From: Serratia fonticola
Lineage (GTDB): Bacteria; Pseudomonadota; Gammaproteobacteria; Enterobacterales; Enterobacteriaceae
NCBI RefSeq assembly: GCF_006715025.1
Contig: NZ_VFMK01000001.1
Span: forward strand, 1,178,001 to 1,242,000
Direction of reading: 5' to 3'
DNA: 64,000 nucleotides
Every line of letters starts with the position of its first letter. The first letter of the stretch is position 1. Both the position numbers and the translations under genes were made by a program. This document shows, one piece after another, positions 8,889-17,448 of the stretch. The notes beneath the pieces are model-generated. The model had not been told where the DNA came from and made no database searches. It saw only the letters and a list, made by a program, of their open reading frames with translations.

Positions 8889-9704
8889 TTACTCTACTGT
8901 CTTATAATTTAAGCAATTATTATATTTATCTGAGCCAATTTTACTGCAGGCGGCGATCAGTCTGATCCTGAGGCGGTCGTTGTTTGGGCGCGCTTCGGCA
9001 TAAAAAATATCGAGTTCCTGCTGTGAGCAATCTATCCCTTCCTCTGCTATCTCTTTGACTATTTTAGCAGTATAGCTTTCACTAGGTTTATTGTCGTTTA
9101 AGGTATAGAGGCTGCACTTGTCATGATTAATCAGGAAATTAACATCCTCTTTATTTGTGTGTATCAACGTTCTTGTGCCTGCCACGAGGGTCAGCAACAG
9201 TAAAAGAGCCAGAATGAAAGATATCATCTTGTGTTTTTTTAACGATAAATAGATAGAACGATGATCTCCTTGTTCCATCATTTTGGCGGAAGAAATTGTT
9301 GTGGACGAATTAGGTCCTTCACTGAAGGGTATCTCAGTGCTTGATGCTTCCTCTTTTATTGTCTCAGTCTGTTTTTGTATCGGATGGATCTCGGCATCCA
9401 TTCTAAATCCGACACGAGGTACGGTGAAAATAATTTCTTTATTCATCCCCAAGTTGGTGAACGCCTTACGTAATTCACTGATATGATTATTCAGGCTAGC
9501 ATTGGACGGCGAGAAGCCATAGTCCTCCCAGACGCTTTTGAGGATGTCATCGCGAAGCAAACTCGTTCTGTTGTTATTAAGCAACTCACAGAGCAGCCGG
9601 GTAGCCGGCTTTGATAATTCAACCGACTGCTGAAGGTCATTTTTAAGCGTTAATACCCTATTGTCAGGGTCAAAGATAACTATAAGGTTTATTATATATT
9701 TCAT
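8889..9704 (-). CDS. MarT/ToxR-like membrane-anchored transcription regulator
   Basis: This 271-residue protein has an N-terminal OmpR-type winged helix (about 1-105: SKPATRLLCELL, then NNHISELRKAF and FTVPRVGFRM), a Ser/Thr-rich linker, one membrane segment near 160-177 (MISFILALLLLLTLVAG) and a small periplasmic domain with cysteines. This is the ToxR/CadC/MarT layout, in which a membrane protein binds DNA directly. It is divergent from fimbrial cluster 1 and shares a 424-base AT-rich intergenic region with it. MarT in Salmonella activates an adhesin gene, so control of the adjacent fimbriae is a reasonable inference. Confidence 0.75.
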   Translation of the reverse strand: MKYIINLIVIFDPDNRVLTLKNDLQQSVELSKPATRLLCELLNNNRTSLLRDDILKSVWEDYGFSPSNASLNNHISELRKAFTNLGMNKEIIFTVPRVGFRMDAEIHPIQKQTETIKEEASSTEIPFSEGPNSSTTISSAKMMEQGDHRSIYLSLKKHKMISFILALLLLLTLVAGTRTLIHTNKEDVNFLINHDKCSLYTLNDNKPSESYTAKIVKEIAEEGIDCSQQELDIFYAEARPNNDRLRIRLIAACSKIGSDKYNNCLNYKTVE

Positions 9705-10128
9705 GGCAATAATAAAAGGTCCTTGGTGTTAGCATTGAGGTTTTAGAACCACTCATAAGAATAGTCTTGTCTGTTACGTTTGGGTAGGAATTTAGTTGGA
9801 ATTTATACTCGTAGTCAACTCTTGTTTTAACTATTTTTTCCACAATAATAATTCATTGAATCCCCACTGGTATTAACTTCTTGCGAGAGGTTATTTTTTT
9901 GAACTCATTAATATTAAAAGCTAATATTTAAATAAAATCAGTGTTTTTAACTAATTAATTGCAATTATTTGGGTTATTTTGCTTTTGTAGTCATTGTTCC
10001 CTAGAATTTTTCTGGTCGGCGGTATCTATCTGCGACCTATGAAGGAATGTAGGGATTTATGCCAGGAGCGCGAAACTTCGTGGAAAAACGGCATAAAAAT
10101 TAATCTGCTATTAAAGGAAATAGTAACA
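9705..10128. promoter_or_regulatory. divergent AT-rich promoter region before fimbrial cluster 1
   Basis: No gene is evident. The region is strongly AT-rich and separates the ToxR-like gene from the first pilin gene. Near the pilin start a TTTATGCC/GGCATAAA pair (10056-10063 and 10090-10097) could fold in the leader. I saw no long inverted repeats flanking a promoter, of the kind used for phase inversion in mrp operons. Confidence 0.5.
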
Positions 10129-10653
10129 ATGAAACTGAACAACATCATTATAATGGCTGCGGTTGCTTTCGGGGCGTCTTCTATGGCTTATGCGAAAGAA
10201 CAAGGGCATGGTAAAGTGACCTTTGAGGGGGCCATTATTGATGCACCATGTTCTATTACACCTGAAGCGAGTGATCAGACCGTGGAACTTGGGCAAATTT
10301 CTAATGTAACTTTGAAAAACGGTGGCAAATCCACCCCGCGTAATTTCACTATCGATCTTGAAAACTGTGAAATAAGTCAAGAGGCTGATGCCAAGAATAA
10401 AGTATCCGTATCCTTCAGCGGTACAACCGGTGCGGTCAAAAACATGCTGGGTACGGGATTGGGTGCCAGCATCGCGATTACAGATGGCGCAGGAAAAATT
10501 ATTGAACTGACCAAGCCAACTTCCGCTCAAGAGTTGCAAAATGGTAATAACTCGTTGAAGTTTACTGCATACCTGCAAGGTGACGGTGCTTCCGCCACAG
10601 TGACAGAAGGTAAATTCTCAACGACTGCCAACTTTACCTTGGCCTACGAATAA
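10129..10653 (+). CDS. fimbrial cluster 1 major pilin (MrpA/PapA-like)
   Basis: This 174-residue chaperone-usher pilin has a signal peptide ending MAYA (about residue 22). The mature chain carries the disulfide pair in DAPCSI and ENCEIS and the pilin C-terminal beta-zipper ending ANFTLAYE with the penultimate tyrosine. An upstream extension of the frame exists, but the ATG at 10129 follows AAAGGAAA at good spacing and opens a proper signal peptide, so I use it. It is first of eight genes in MrpA-to-MrpH order. It is similar to the pilin at 53384, sharing the FxGxIIDAPCSI-PE, DQ and NGG blocks. Confidence 0.9.
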   Translation: MKLNNIIIMAAVAFGASSMAYAKEQGHGKVTFEGAIIDAPCSITPEASDQTVELGQISNVTLKNGGKSTPRNFTIDLENCEISQEADAKNKVSVSFSGTTGAVKNMLGTGLGASIAITDGAGKIIELTKPTSAQELQNGNNSLKFTAYLQGDGASATVTEGKFSTTANFTLAYE

Positions 10654-10686
10654 TCGGCTACGCCATTATTGTTACGATCTATATTT

Positions 10687-10713
10687 AGCATGCGGAGTGA
10701 TTCGCATGCTTTT
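10687..10713 (+). terminator. intercistronic hairpin after the major pilin, cluster 1
   Basis: AGCATGCG/CGCATGCT forms an 8-bp perfect stem with an eight-base loop, followed by TTTT. It lies 33 bases past the pilin stop. A partial terminator here would give excess major pilin over downstream subunits. The equivalent position in cluster 2 has the same kind of hairpin. Confidence 0.65.
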
Positions 10714-10747
10714 CCTAAGATGGAATATAGAATTAGGGAATAACACC

Positions 10748-11290
10748 GTGTGGGTAATCACTAATATTTCTATGGTGCTTTTTTGCCTATTTATCGTGTT
10801 GCCCCTTACCGTTAAGGCTGATTATTTAGTGCTAGGAGAGGGGCGGGTAAATATGCAAGGGAGCATTATTGATTCGGCTTGTACTATTGCCGTGGAAAAT
10901 AATGATCAGACCATTAACATTGGCGTATTACCTGTGGAAGATATTGTTCTTAATGGTCAGGGGCGTAGTAAGCCTTTTGTTATTGCGCTGCTCGATTGTG
11001 ATTTGACGGACTCTAACTATCAATTACCTGGCAGAAGAGCTTTTCAGGTGACTTTTGACGGAGATGCTGAAGGTGATTTATTTAGCGTTCGGGGAACTGC
11101 ATCAGGTATAGCTCTGCGAATTAATGATGTTGTTAACGATATCGTCAAGCCAGGAAAACCTTTGCGCTTGATTAATGGTCTTTCGCACAGCATAGCACTG
11201 AATTACACCGCGACGTTGGTCGCAAATAACCAAATAGTAAACGCGGGGATTTTTGTCTCTTCTGTCCGTTTTAAATTGGATTATTTTTAA
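10748..11290 (+). CDS. fimbrial cluster 1 anchor/terminator subunit (MrpB/PapH-like)
   Basis: This pilin-like subunit of about 180 residues has a signal peptide (ISMVLFCLFIVLPLTVKA), cysteines in DSACTI and LLDCDL, and the C-terminal FKLDYF. By position it matches MrpB/PapH, which ends fibre growth and anchors the rod at the usher. The frame also opens at a GTG (10697) and an ATG (10706) inside the hairpin. I choose the GTG at 10748 because TTAGGGA precedes it at normal spacing and the same TTAGGGA precedes the homologue at 53986. The start is therefore likely but not certain. Confidence 0.8.
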   Translation: MWVITNISMVLFCLFIVLPLTVKADYLVLGEGRVNMQGSIIDSACTIAVENNDQTINIGVLPVEDIVLNGQGRSKPFVIALLDCDLTDSNYQLPGRRAFQVTFDGDAEGDLFSVRGTASGIALRINDVVNDIVKPGKPLRLINGLSHSIALNYTATLVANNQIVNAGIFVSSVRFKLDYF

Positions 11291-11338
11291 CTGCTGCGAA
11301 TACAGGGATCGTATGTGTGGGCATGTGGGGATAGGGAT

Positions 11339-13873
11339 ATGAGATGGTTACCCGCGAGGAAGCTGGCACGTCTGCATATGCTGGGAGGTGGTATTTCCCT
11401 GGTACTCAATGCTTCATCGGTGGTGTACGCCGCCGCAGACATCCAGTTTAACACTGATGTATTGGATGTTAACGATCGCAATAATATCGATTTGAGCCAG
11501 TTCTCCCACGGGGAGTTCATCATGCCAGGTATCTACGGCATGGTGGTGCATATTAATAAGGACGATCTGCCAGAGCAGCCGATCCCATTCTATCCGCCGG
11601 ATGCGGAACCGAACGGTAGCCGCGCCTGTGTAGGTAAAGCCCTGGTGGCAAAGCTGGGGCTAAAAGATAGCGTTATCAAGGACCTCCGTTGGTGGCACCA
11701 AGGCGAGTGTCTGGATGAATCCAGTCTAAAGGGCATGGAAGTACGCGGAGATTTATCTACCTCGGCGTTGTACCTGAATATTCCCCAGGCTTACCTGGAA
11801 TATACCGCGGACAACTGGGATCCCCCCTCCCGCTGGGATGAGGGGATCCCTGGCCTGTTAATGGATTACAACCTCAACGCGCAGGCGCAAAAGCAACTGC
11901 GGCAGGGGGGAGACAATTACAGCCTGAGCGGCAATGGTACGACAGGGGGAAACATTGGCTCTTGGCGTCTGCGGGCCGATTGGCAGGCCAACCTCAACCA
12001 CCAGAGTGGTTCAACGCAGCCGACGATCAGGCAGTGGAACTGGAGCCGTTATTATGCCTATCGCGCTATTGCGGCGCTGCGCTCAAAGCTGACGCTCGGC
12101 GAAAATTTTCTGGATTCTGGCCTGTTCGACAGCTTTCGCTTTAGTGGGGCCAGCCTGGTGTCGGATGACAATATGCTGCCACCGAATTTGCGCGGTTACG
12201 CACCGGAAGTGACCGGGGTGGCGAGAACCAACGCCAAAGTGATCATAAGCCAGCAGGGGCGGGTGCTGTACGAAACTCAGGTGGCTGCCGGGCCGTTTCG
12301 TATTCAGGACATTAATGATGCGGTGAGAGGTGAACTGAATGTGCGGTTGGAAGAGCAGGATGGCAGCGTACAGGAGTTTGTCCTTAACACTGCCAGTATT
12401 CCCTATCTGACGCGTCCGGGGTTGGTGCGCTTTAAGCTGGCTGCGGGTAAGCCGTCGGATTGGCAGCATCGTGCGAATGGCCCCCTGTTCGGTACAGGGG
12501 AGTTCTCCTGGGGGGTGAGCAACGGTTGGTCGCTGTATGGCGGCGTTCTGATGGGCGGTGATTATAACGCGCTGTCGCTGGGGGTTGGTCGTGATCTGAT
12601 GGTGTTGGGCGCGTTGTCATTTGATGCTACCCAGTCACGGGCACGATTACCGCACCAAGGCGGTACGCTCAGCGGCGGCTCCTATCGCCTCAGCTATTCG
12701 AAGAGTTTTGACGACTATGACAGTCAGGTGACCTTTGCTGGTTACCGCTTCTCGGAGCGGGATTTTATGAGTATGAGTGAGTATCTGGATGCTCGTAACC
12801 TCGGCATTCGAACTGGCAACGGCAAGGAGATGTACACCATCACCTTTAATCAGCAGCTCCGTAGCTGGGAGATGAGTGCTTACCTCAACTACAGCCACGA
12901 AACGTATTGGGATCGGCCAGCGAATAACCGCTATAGCCTGACGTTATCGCGTTACTTCGACATAGGGCGCTGGCATAACGTAAGCCTGTCGCTGTCGGCG
13001 TACAGCAACAGATATCAAGGCAGTAATGATGATGGGGCCTATCTATCATTATCGCTGCCGTGGAGAAGCAGCTCGACGGTGAGCTACAACATGACGGTGA
13101 ACCGTAACGATACTAACCACCGGGTCAGCTATCACGAGCGGGTGGATGAACACAATAACTATCAGTTGAGTGCCGGTAGTGCGCGCAATGGTGCCAACCT
13201 GAGCGGCTATTACACCCATGAAGGTGATATCGCCCAGATCAATACCAATGCTAGCTATCAGCAGGGAAGCTACGGTGCGTTGGGCATCAGTACACAGGGA
13301 GGAATGACGCTGACGTCCCAAGGTGGAGCGCTGCATCGTATGGCGATGCAAGGGGGTTCCCGGGTATTAATCGACACCCAAGGGGTGGCCAGAGTTCCGG
13401 TACGCGGTAACGGTAGCACCAGCGATACCAACCGGTGGGGTAAGGCAGTGATCGGCGACATCAACAGCTACTATCGCAATCAGGCAAGCATTGACCTGGA
13501 TCAGCTGGGTGATAACGCCGAGGCCAGCGAGTCGGTGGTGCAGGTGACGTTGACCGAAGGAGCGATTGGCTATCGGCAGTTTAATGTGGTTCAGGGCGAA
13601 AAGGCGATGGCGGTAATCAGGCTGGCAAATGGCAGTGAACCGCCCTTCGGTGCCACGGTAATCAACGCCCGCCGCCAGGAGACGGGCATTGTGAACGACG
13701 GCGGCAGCGTCTATCTGAGCGGCATCACCGCCGGAGGAAGAATGACGCTGCACTGGGGGGGTAAAGCGCAATGTGAGGTGCAGTTGCCTTCACCATTACC
13801 GAAGGATTTATCGATAAGCACTCTGCTGTTGCCTTGCCGCTCGCTGAGTAACGCTGCCGATCCATCAAAGTAA
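11339..13873 (+). CDS. fimbrial cluster 1 outer-membrane usher (MrpC/PapC-like)
   Basis: This usher of about 844 residues has a signal peptide ending VVYAA, then the N-terminal periplasmic domain (FNTDVLDVNDRNNIDLSQF), a 24-strand barrel with the plug domain (YAPEVTGVARTNAKVIISQQ), and C-terminal domains ending with the TLLLPCRSL cysteine segment. It receives chaperone-subunit complexes and secretes the fibre. The frame is open from a GTG at 11315; the ATG at 11339, preceded by GGGGATAGGGAT, is a better start. It is clearly paralogous to the usher at 54643, with long near-identical blocks such as the DSFRFSGxSLVSDDxMLPPNLRGYAPEV region. Confidence 0.95.
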   Translation: MRWLPARKLARLHMLGGGISLVLNASSVVYAAADIQFNTDVLDVNDRNNIDLSQFSHGEFIMPGIYGMVVHINKDDLPEQPIPFYPPDAEPNGSRACVGKALVAKLGLKDSVIKDLRWWHQGECLDESSLKGMEVRGDLSTSALYLNIPQAYLEYTADNWDPPSRWDEGIPGLLMDYNLNAQAQKQLRQGGDNYSLSGNGTTGGNIGSWRLRADWQANLNHQSGSTQPTIRQWNWSRYYAYRAIAALRSKLTLGENFLDSGLFDSFRFSGASLVSDDNMLPPNLRGYAPEVTGVARTNAKVIISQQGRVLYETQVAAGPFRIQDINDAVRGELNVRLEEQDGSVQEFVLNTASIPYLTRPGLVRFKLAAGKPSDWQHRANGPLFGTGEFSWGVSNGWSLYGGVLMGGDYNALSLGVGRDLMVLGALSFDATQSRARLPHQGGTLSGGSYRLSYSKSFDDYDSQVTFAGYRFSERDFMSMSEYLDARNLGIRTGNGKEMYTITFNQQLRSWEMSAYLNYSHETYWDRPANNRYSLTLSRYFDIGRWHNVSLSLSAYSNRYQGSNDDGAYLSLSLPWRSSSTVSYNMTVNRNDTNHRVSYHERVDEHNNYQLSAGSARNGANLSGYYTHEGDIAQINTNASYQQGSYGALGISTQGGMTLTSQGGALHRMAMQGGSRVLIDTQGVARVPVRGNGSTSDTNRWGKAVIGDINSYYRNQASIDLDQLGDNAEASESVVQVTLTEGAIGYRQFNVVQGEKAMAVIRLANGSEPPFGATVINARRQETGIVNDGGSVYLSGITAGGRMTLHWGGKAQCEVQLPSPLPKDLSISTLLLPCRSLSNAADPSK

Positions 13874-13954
13874 CGACGTGATTGTCGGCCTTGGCGGCCA
13901 TCATGTTAACCAATTAATCGTTTTACAGGTCCGAAAGGGCCGGGAAGTTAATAC

Positions 13955-14731
13955 ATGCAAAATAAACAGTCTGTCACGCGACGCTCGCATGGCATTACTT
14001 TGGTGCTGATGAGCGTTGCTCTACTGGGGAGTATGGCTATTGAGCAGGTTCAGGCAGCGATAGCGCTGGATCGCACGCGGGTGATTTTTGACGGTAGCCA
14101 GAAGTCAGTGAGCCTGAGTGTCAGCAACCAGAACAAGCAGTTGCCGTACCTGGCGCAGGGCTGGATTGAGGACGAGCAGGGTAACAAAATCCACAGCCCG
14201 CTCACCGTGCTGCCGCCAGTACAGCGTATTGAGGCGGGCAAACCGAGCCAGGTGAAAATTCAGGCGCTGCCAGCGGTGCAGCAACTGCCACAGGATCGGG
14301 AGTCGGTTTACTACTTTAACCTGCGGGAAATACCGCCGAAGAGTAACAAGGCCAACACGTTGCAGATTGCGTTACAGACGCGTATCAAGCTGTTCTACCG
14401 CCCGGCAGCGCTCGCCATAGCAGCCAACGGTATCCCACCGCAGGAGCAACTGACGCTGATTCGCCAGGGTGATAAGTATCTGGTGAACAATCCTACGCCC
14501 TACTATGTCACCCTGGTGGATGCCAGCACCAACAAGACAGGGGGAGGAGTGAAAGATTTTGAACCATTGATGGTGCCGCCGCGAGGAAGCTTGCCGTTAT
14601 CGACCAGCGCCAGCAGCCTGGGCAGTAACCCGGTGCTGACCTATGTCAATGACTACGGCGGTCGTCCACAACTGAGCTTTAGCTGCAGTGGTGGAAAATG
14701 CACGGTGGTGCCGGAGAAAAAAGCGTTATAA
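13955..14731 (+). CDS. fimbrial cluster 1 periplasmic chaperone (MrpD/PapD-like)
   Basis: This 258-residue periplasmic chaperone has a signal peptide ending EQVQA, then AIALDRTRVIFDG, which holds the conserved arginine of the subunit-binding cleft. The conserved lysine is in RIKLFYRP, and YYFNLREIPP is the chaperone signature. The F1-G1 loop looks short (FGS type), as for rod pili. It donates a beta strand to each subunit. It lies 81 bases after the usher gene, with GGGAAG before the ATG. Confidence 0.93.
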   Translation: MQNKQSVTRRSHGITLVLMSVALLGSMAIEQVQAAIALDRTRVIFDGSQKSVSLSVSNQNKQLPYLAQGWIEDEQGNKIHSPLTVLPPVQRIEAGKPSQVKIQALPAVQQLPQDRESVYYFNLREIPPKSNKANTLQIALQTRIKLFYRPAALAIAANGIPPQEQLTLIRQGDKYLVNNPTPYYVTLVDASTNKTGGGVKDFEPLMVPPRGSLPLSTSASSLGSNPVLTYVNDYGGRPQLSFSCSGGKCTVVPEKKAL

Positions 14732-14755
14732 GCCCTCTGGCAGCCCTTGTCGGGG

Positions 14756-15292
14756 ATGAGTCATCGAAGCGGGAGACAGTGTGCTGTGACCAGGAATAAA
14801 TGCCCTACTTTGGCGCGGTTATACCTGATGTGTGGGTTACTTGGGCTCTCCGGAGTTACTGAGGGCGCAATAGAGGCAACGGCGACGGTTAATGTGACGG
14901 TGACAGTGACGGCACCGACACCCTGTGTGCTAAACAATAACCAACCCATCACCGTGGAGTTTGGTGAGGTGATGACAACCCGGGTCGATGGCAATAACTA
15001 CCGTAAACCTGTGGACTACACCCTATTTTGCTCTGCGGCAGCGAAGAATGCCATGAAGTTGCAGATACAGGGGATCGGTGCCGGGTTTGACCCCAAAGTG
15101 TTGCAAACCGAGAAAACTGGGTTGGGTATCGCCCTGCGGCAAGGGGGAGTACCTCTGGACATCAACAGTTGGTTGAACTTTACCTACCCGAACAAACCGC
15201 TGCTGGAGGCGGTGCCGGTCAAGCAGAGTGGGATCACGCTGACTGGTGGCGACTTTAGCTCTGGGGCGATACTGAAAATCGCCTATCAGTAA
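14756..15292 (+). CDS. fimbrial cluster 1 minor subunit (MrpE-like)
   Basis: This minor pilin of about 178 residues has the block FGEVMTTRVDGNNYRKPVDY shared by PapE/F/K and MrpE-G adaptors, cysteines in TPCVLN and LFCSAA, and a C-terminal LKIAYQ. The start is ambiguous: TTG 14747, ATG 14756 and GTG 14786 (after GGGAGA) all lead into a signal peptide. The ATG gives the same length as the cluster 2 homologue. It is probably a tip-fibre or adaptor subunit. Confidence 0.8.
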   Translation: MSHRSGRQCAVTRNKCPTLARLYLMCGLLGLSGVTEGAIEATATVNVTVTVTAPTPCVLNNNQPITVEFGEVMTTRVDGNNYRKPVDYTLFCSAAAKNAMKLQIQGIGAGFDPKVLQTEKTGLGIALRQGGVPLDINSWLNFTYPNKPLLEAVPVKQSGITLTGGDFSSGAILKIAYQ

Positions 15293-15305
15293 ATGGAATC
15301 AGAAC

Positions 15306-15806
15306 ATGAGTAACGCATTAATTATCCGGGGGCTGTTGTTAGTGAGTCTATTGACTACTCACTTCGCCGCACAGGCTATCGGGGAAATGACTTTGCGTGG
15401 CACGCTGATCGAACCGCCGCCGTGCATCATCAATGACGGTGGTCAGATAGACGTACCTTTTGGCGACAAGATTGGTGTCAACAAGCTGGACGGCGTGAAT
15501 TACCGTCAGAAGATAAATTACCAGGTAACCTGTGGGACGAACAGTATCAGTACCTGGGCGTTGACGCTGACGCTGATCGGTAAAGCTGCCACATTTGATG
15601 AACATGCACTACCTAGTGACCAGGAAAACCTGGGAGTGCGGGTGTTGTACCAGGGCGACAAAGTCTTTACACCCGGCAGCACCCTGAAGATAGCTCAGGG
15701 TAGCAGCCAGCCGTTGTTGCAGGCCGTGCCAGTAAAGAAGGCCGGCGCCATCCTGAAGGAAGGGGCATTTGAGGCCTGGGCGACCCTGAAAGCGGACTAT
15801 CAATAG
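15306..15806 (+). CDS. fimbrial cluster 1 minor subunit (MrpF-like)
   Basis: This 166-residue minor pilin has a signal peptide ending FAAQA. The mature part has the MTLRGTLIEPPPCIIN and FGDKIGVNKLDGVNYRQKI blocks typical of Pap/Mrp adaptor subunits and ends ATLKADYQ. It starts 14 bases after the previous gene and pairs with the subunit at 58595 in cluster 2 (GTLLEPPPCTIN; GLKVGIKKVDGVNY). Confidence 0.85.
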   Translation: MSNALIIRGLLLVSLLTTHFAAQAIGEMTLRGTLIEPPPCIINDGGQIDVPFGDKIGVNKLDGVNYRQKINYQVTCGTNSISTWALTLTLIGKAATFDEHALPSDQENLGVRVLYQGDKVFTPGSTLKIAQGSSQPLLQAVPVKKAGAILKEGAFEAWATLKADYQ

Positions 15807-15811
15807 GGGCG

Positions 15812-16357
15812 ATGATGGCGCGTGTGAATAATAGGCTCCAATGGGCCAGTGGGTTCGGTGTACTAATATTGATGGCGGCCTCGTTTGCCTGTGCCCAGGA
15901 TAATATGCGTTTTTATGGCGCGTTGGTGGCCGAACCTTGCGTTATTCCGCCGGGGAAGGAAACGATTACGCTGGATTTTGGCACTGTTGTCGATAAGTAC
16001 CTATACCAGCACCAGCGAACCCTGGGGCAACGCTTTGAACTGCATCTGGCGCAGTGCGATCTGAGCCTCGCCAAGCGGGTTAAAGTCAGTTTTACAGGTG
16101 TGCCCAATATGGCATTGCCGGGAATGCTGGCCCTGGATGGTGGCAGTGAGGCACAGGGAATTGCTATCGGGTTGGAAACGTTGGACGCCAAACGCTTGCC
16201 GATCGATGAGCCCAGTGAGCAATACGGCTTGCTGGCCGGCAGTAATATCATCGTACTAAGGGCCTTTATTCAGGGTGAGCCCAAGGCGTTAATGGATAGA
16301 ACCATTAAACGTGGTTCGTTCGCTGGCACTGCGACTTTTACATTGGAATATGAATAA
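15812..16357 (+). CDS. fimbrial cluster 1 minor subunit (MrpG-like)
   Basis: This 181-residue pilin-like subunit has a signal peptide ending SFACA, FYGALVAEPCVIPPGKETI, a FGTVVDKYLYQHQRTLGQRF block and a C-terminal TFTLEYE. The second cysteine is in LAQCDLS. It pairs with the subunit at 59096, which shares GALVAEPC and the IYxxxRTLG-like block. Its stop overlaps the tip-protein ATG by one base (TAATG), which implies coupled translation and probably direct assembly next to the tip. Confidence 0.85.
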   Translation: MMARVNNRLQWASGFGVLILMAASFACAQDNMRFYGALVAEPCVIPPGKETITLDFGTVVDKYLYQHQRTLGQRFELHLAQCDLSLAKRVKVSFTGVPNMALPGMLALDGGSEAQGIAIGLETLDAKRLPIDEPSEQYGLLAGSNIIVLRAFIQGEPKALMDRTIKRGSFAGTATFTLEYE

Positions 16358-17250
16358 TGCGCAATTTGTGGAATCTATTTTGGATTAATTATACGAAAAG
16401 AACGGCATTCATATTCGTTATTATCTTCAGCGTATGGTCAATCCCGGGTTTCTCTGGCGTAGATGTGACGATCACCAGTATGAAGCGAATTCCCTCTGCC
16501 GACGGGTCTACCGATAATATTGAACTCAGTTATACCCTGAGCAATTGGGATGAGAATGACAAGAGTACCAGCAGTGTTTTGGGTGATGAGCTACAGATCG
16601 GTTTTGGCTACTATTTTTGTACTTGGAATATGGGATGTCCGTGGAACACAATGAGTATTTTGTGGACGGCGGCACAATATCCCGCATTGGGGAAAGCAAA
16701 AACCAAGGGAGAATTGGGGGCCGCGCTGCGGTCAACAGTGGGTTTTCCCTACAGCGGCAGAATAATTATCAGGAATATGGATAGTATGTATGACGTAAGA
16801 TGTTTCACTGTAATGGCCAAGCGCTCGAGCCAGCTTGGGTCAGATATCAAACCGCTTTTTTCGTGCCCTTCATCCCAAGCCCTGCCACCGAAGACCCACT
16901 CATGTAATTTTGACAACAATAACCTGGAGCTTAATCACGGGACGTTGAATGCTGATAAGGTAGGCGGGCATAGCGCTACCGGTAACCTGCGGGTTCGCTG
17001 TACCGCTAATATGACGGTGGTCGTTCGCCTTACCGGCGCTTCTGCCGGTAAGGTCAAACTCAATAACGGCACGGGGCAATCTATCGATTCGTCATTGGCC
17101 TTCGCCGGGCAAAATGGCACGTCCTTGACCACGACCACAGGCAGTGGAGGGAAAGATGTTGCCCTGGTCTCGACATTATCGGCAATGGATATCAGCAACA
17201 GCGGAGGGAAATACAGCGGCAGTGCCGTTGTTACGCTTGAAGTGCCCTGA
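16357..17250 (+). CDS. fimbrial cluster 1 tip adhesin (MrpH-position)
   Basis: This 297-residue two-domain protein has a signal segment (about 16-33), a cysteine-containing N-terminal receptor domain (FCTWNMGCPW near residue 86), and a C-terminal pilin domain from about residue 185 (CNFDNNNLELNHGTL to VVTLEVP). Last place in the operon and the two-domain length match MrpH/PapG-type tip adhesins. Unlike the cluster 2 protein it has no His-x-His motif in the receptor domain, so its ligand is probably different. The ligand is unknown. Confidence 0.8.
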   Translation: MRNLWNLFWINYTKRTAFIFVIIFSVWSIPGFSGVDVTITSMKRIPSADGSTDNIELSYTLSNWDENDKSTSSVLGDELQIGFGYYFCTWNMGCPWNTMSILWTAAQYPALGKAKTKGELGAALRSTVGFPYSGRIIIRNMDSMYDVRCFTVMAKRSSQLGSDIKPLFSCPSSQALPPKTHSCNFDNNNLELNHGTLNADKVGGHSATGNLRVRCTANMTVVVRLTGASAGKVKLNNGTGQSIDSSLAFAGQNGTSLTTTTGSGGKDVALVSTLSAMDISNSGGKYSGSAVVTLEVP

Positions 17251-17448
17251 CAGATAGTCTCTTAAACACGATGTCCTGAACGACCGTATTTGGCGTTATT
17301 ATCAGTTATGCCGAATCAGAGAGGTTAATATGGCAGGGTGGACACGTTCGCGGTGAATGAATTTTATTTTCATTCGTCGGGATAATATAAGTTGATAACA
17401 CACAGATACGACTGAACTAATTTTTTACTCTGTCACTTGGGGTTAATT
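17251..17448. other. intergenic gap after fimbrial cluster 1
   Basis: About 200 bases with no gene. A GGGG ribosome site lies at its 3' end before the next ATG. No clear terminator was recognised after the tip gene. Confidence 0.4.

Noticed and set aside
9994..10128. 45-codon upstream extension of the cluster 1 pilin frame
   Set aside because: No signal peptide character, and the ATG at 10129 has a good ribosome site and a typical signal peptide.
9705..10128. Invertible promoter as in Proteus mrp (MrpI switch)
   Set aside because: No pair of long inverted repeats flanking a promoter was seen, and no recombinase gene is adjacent.
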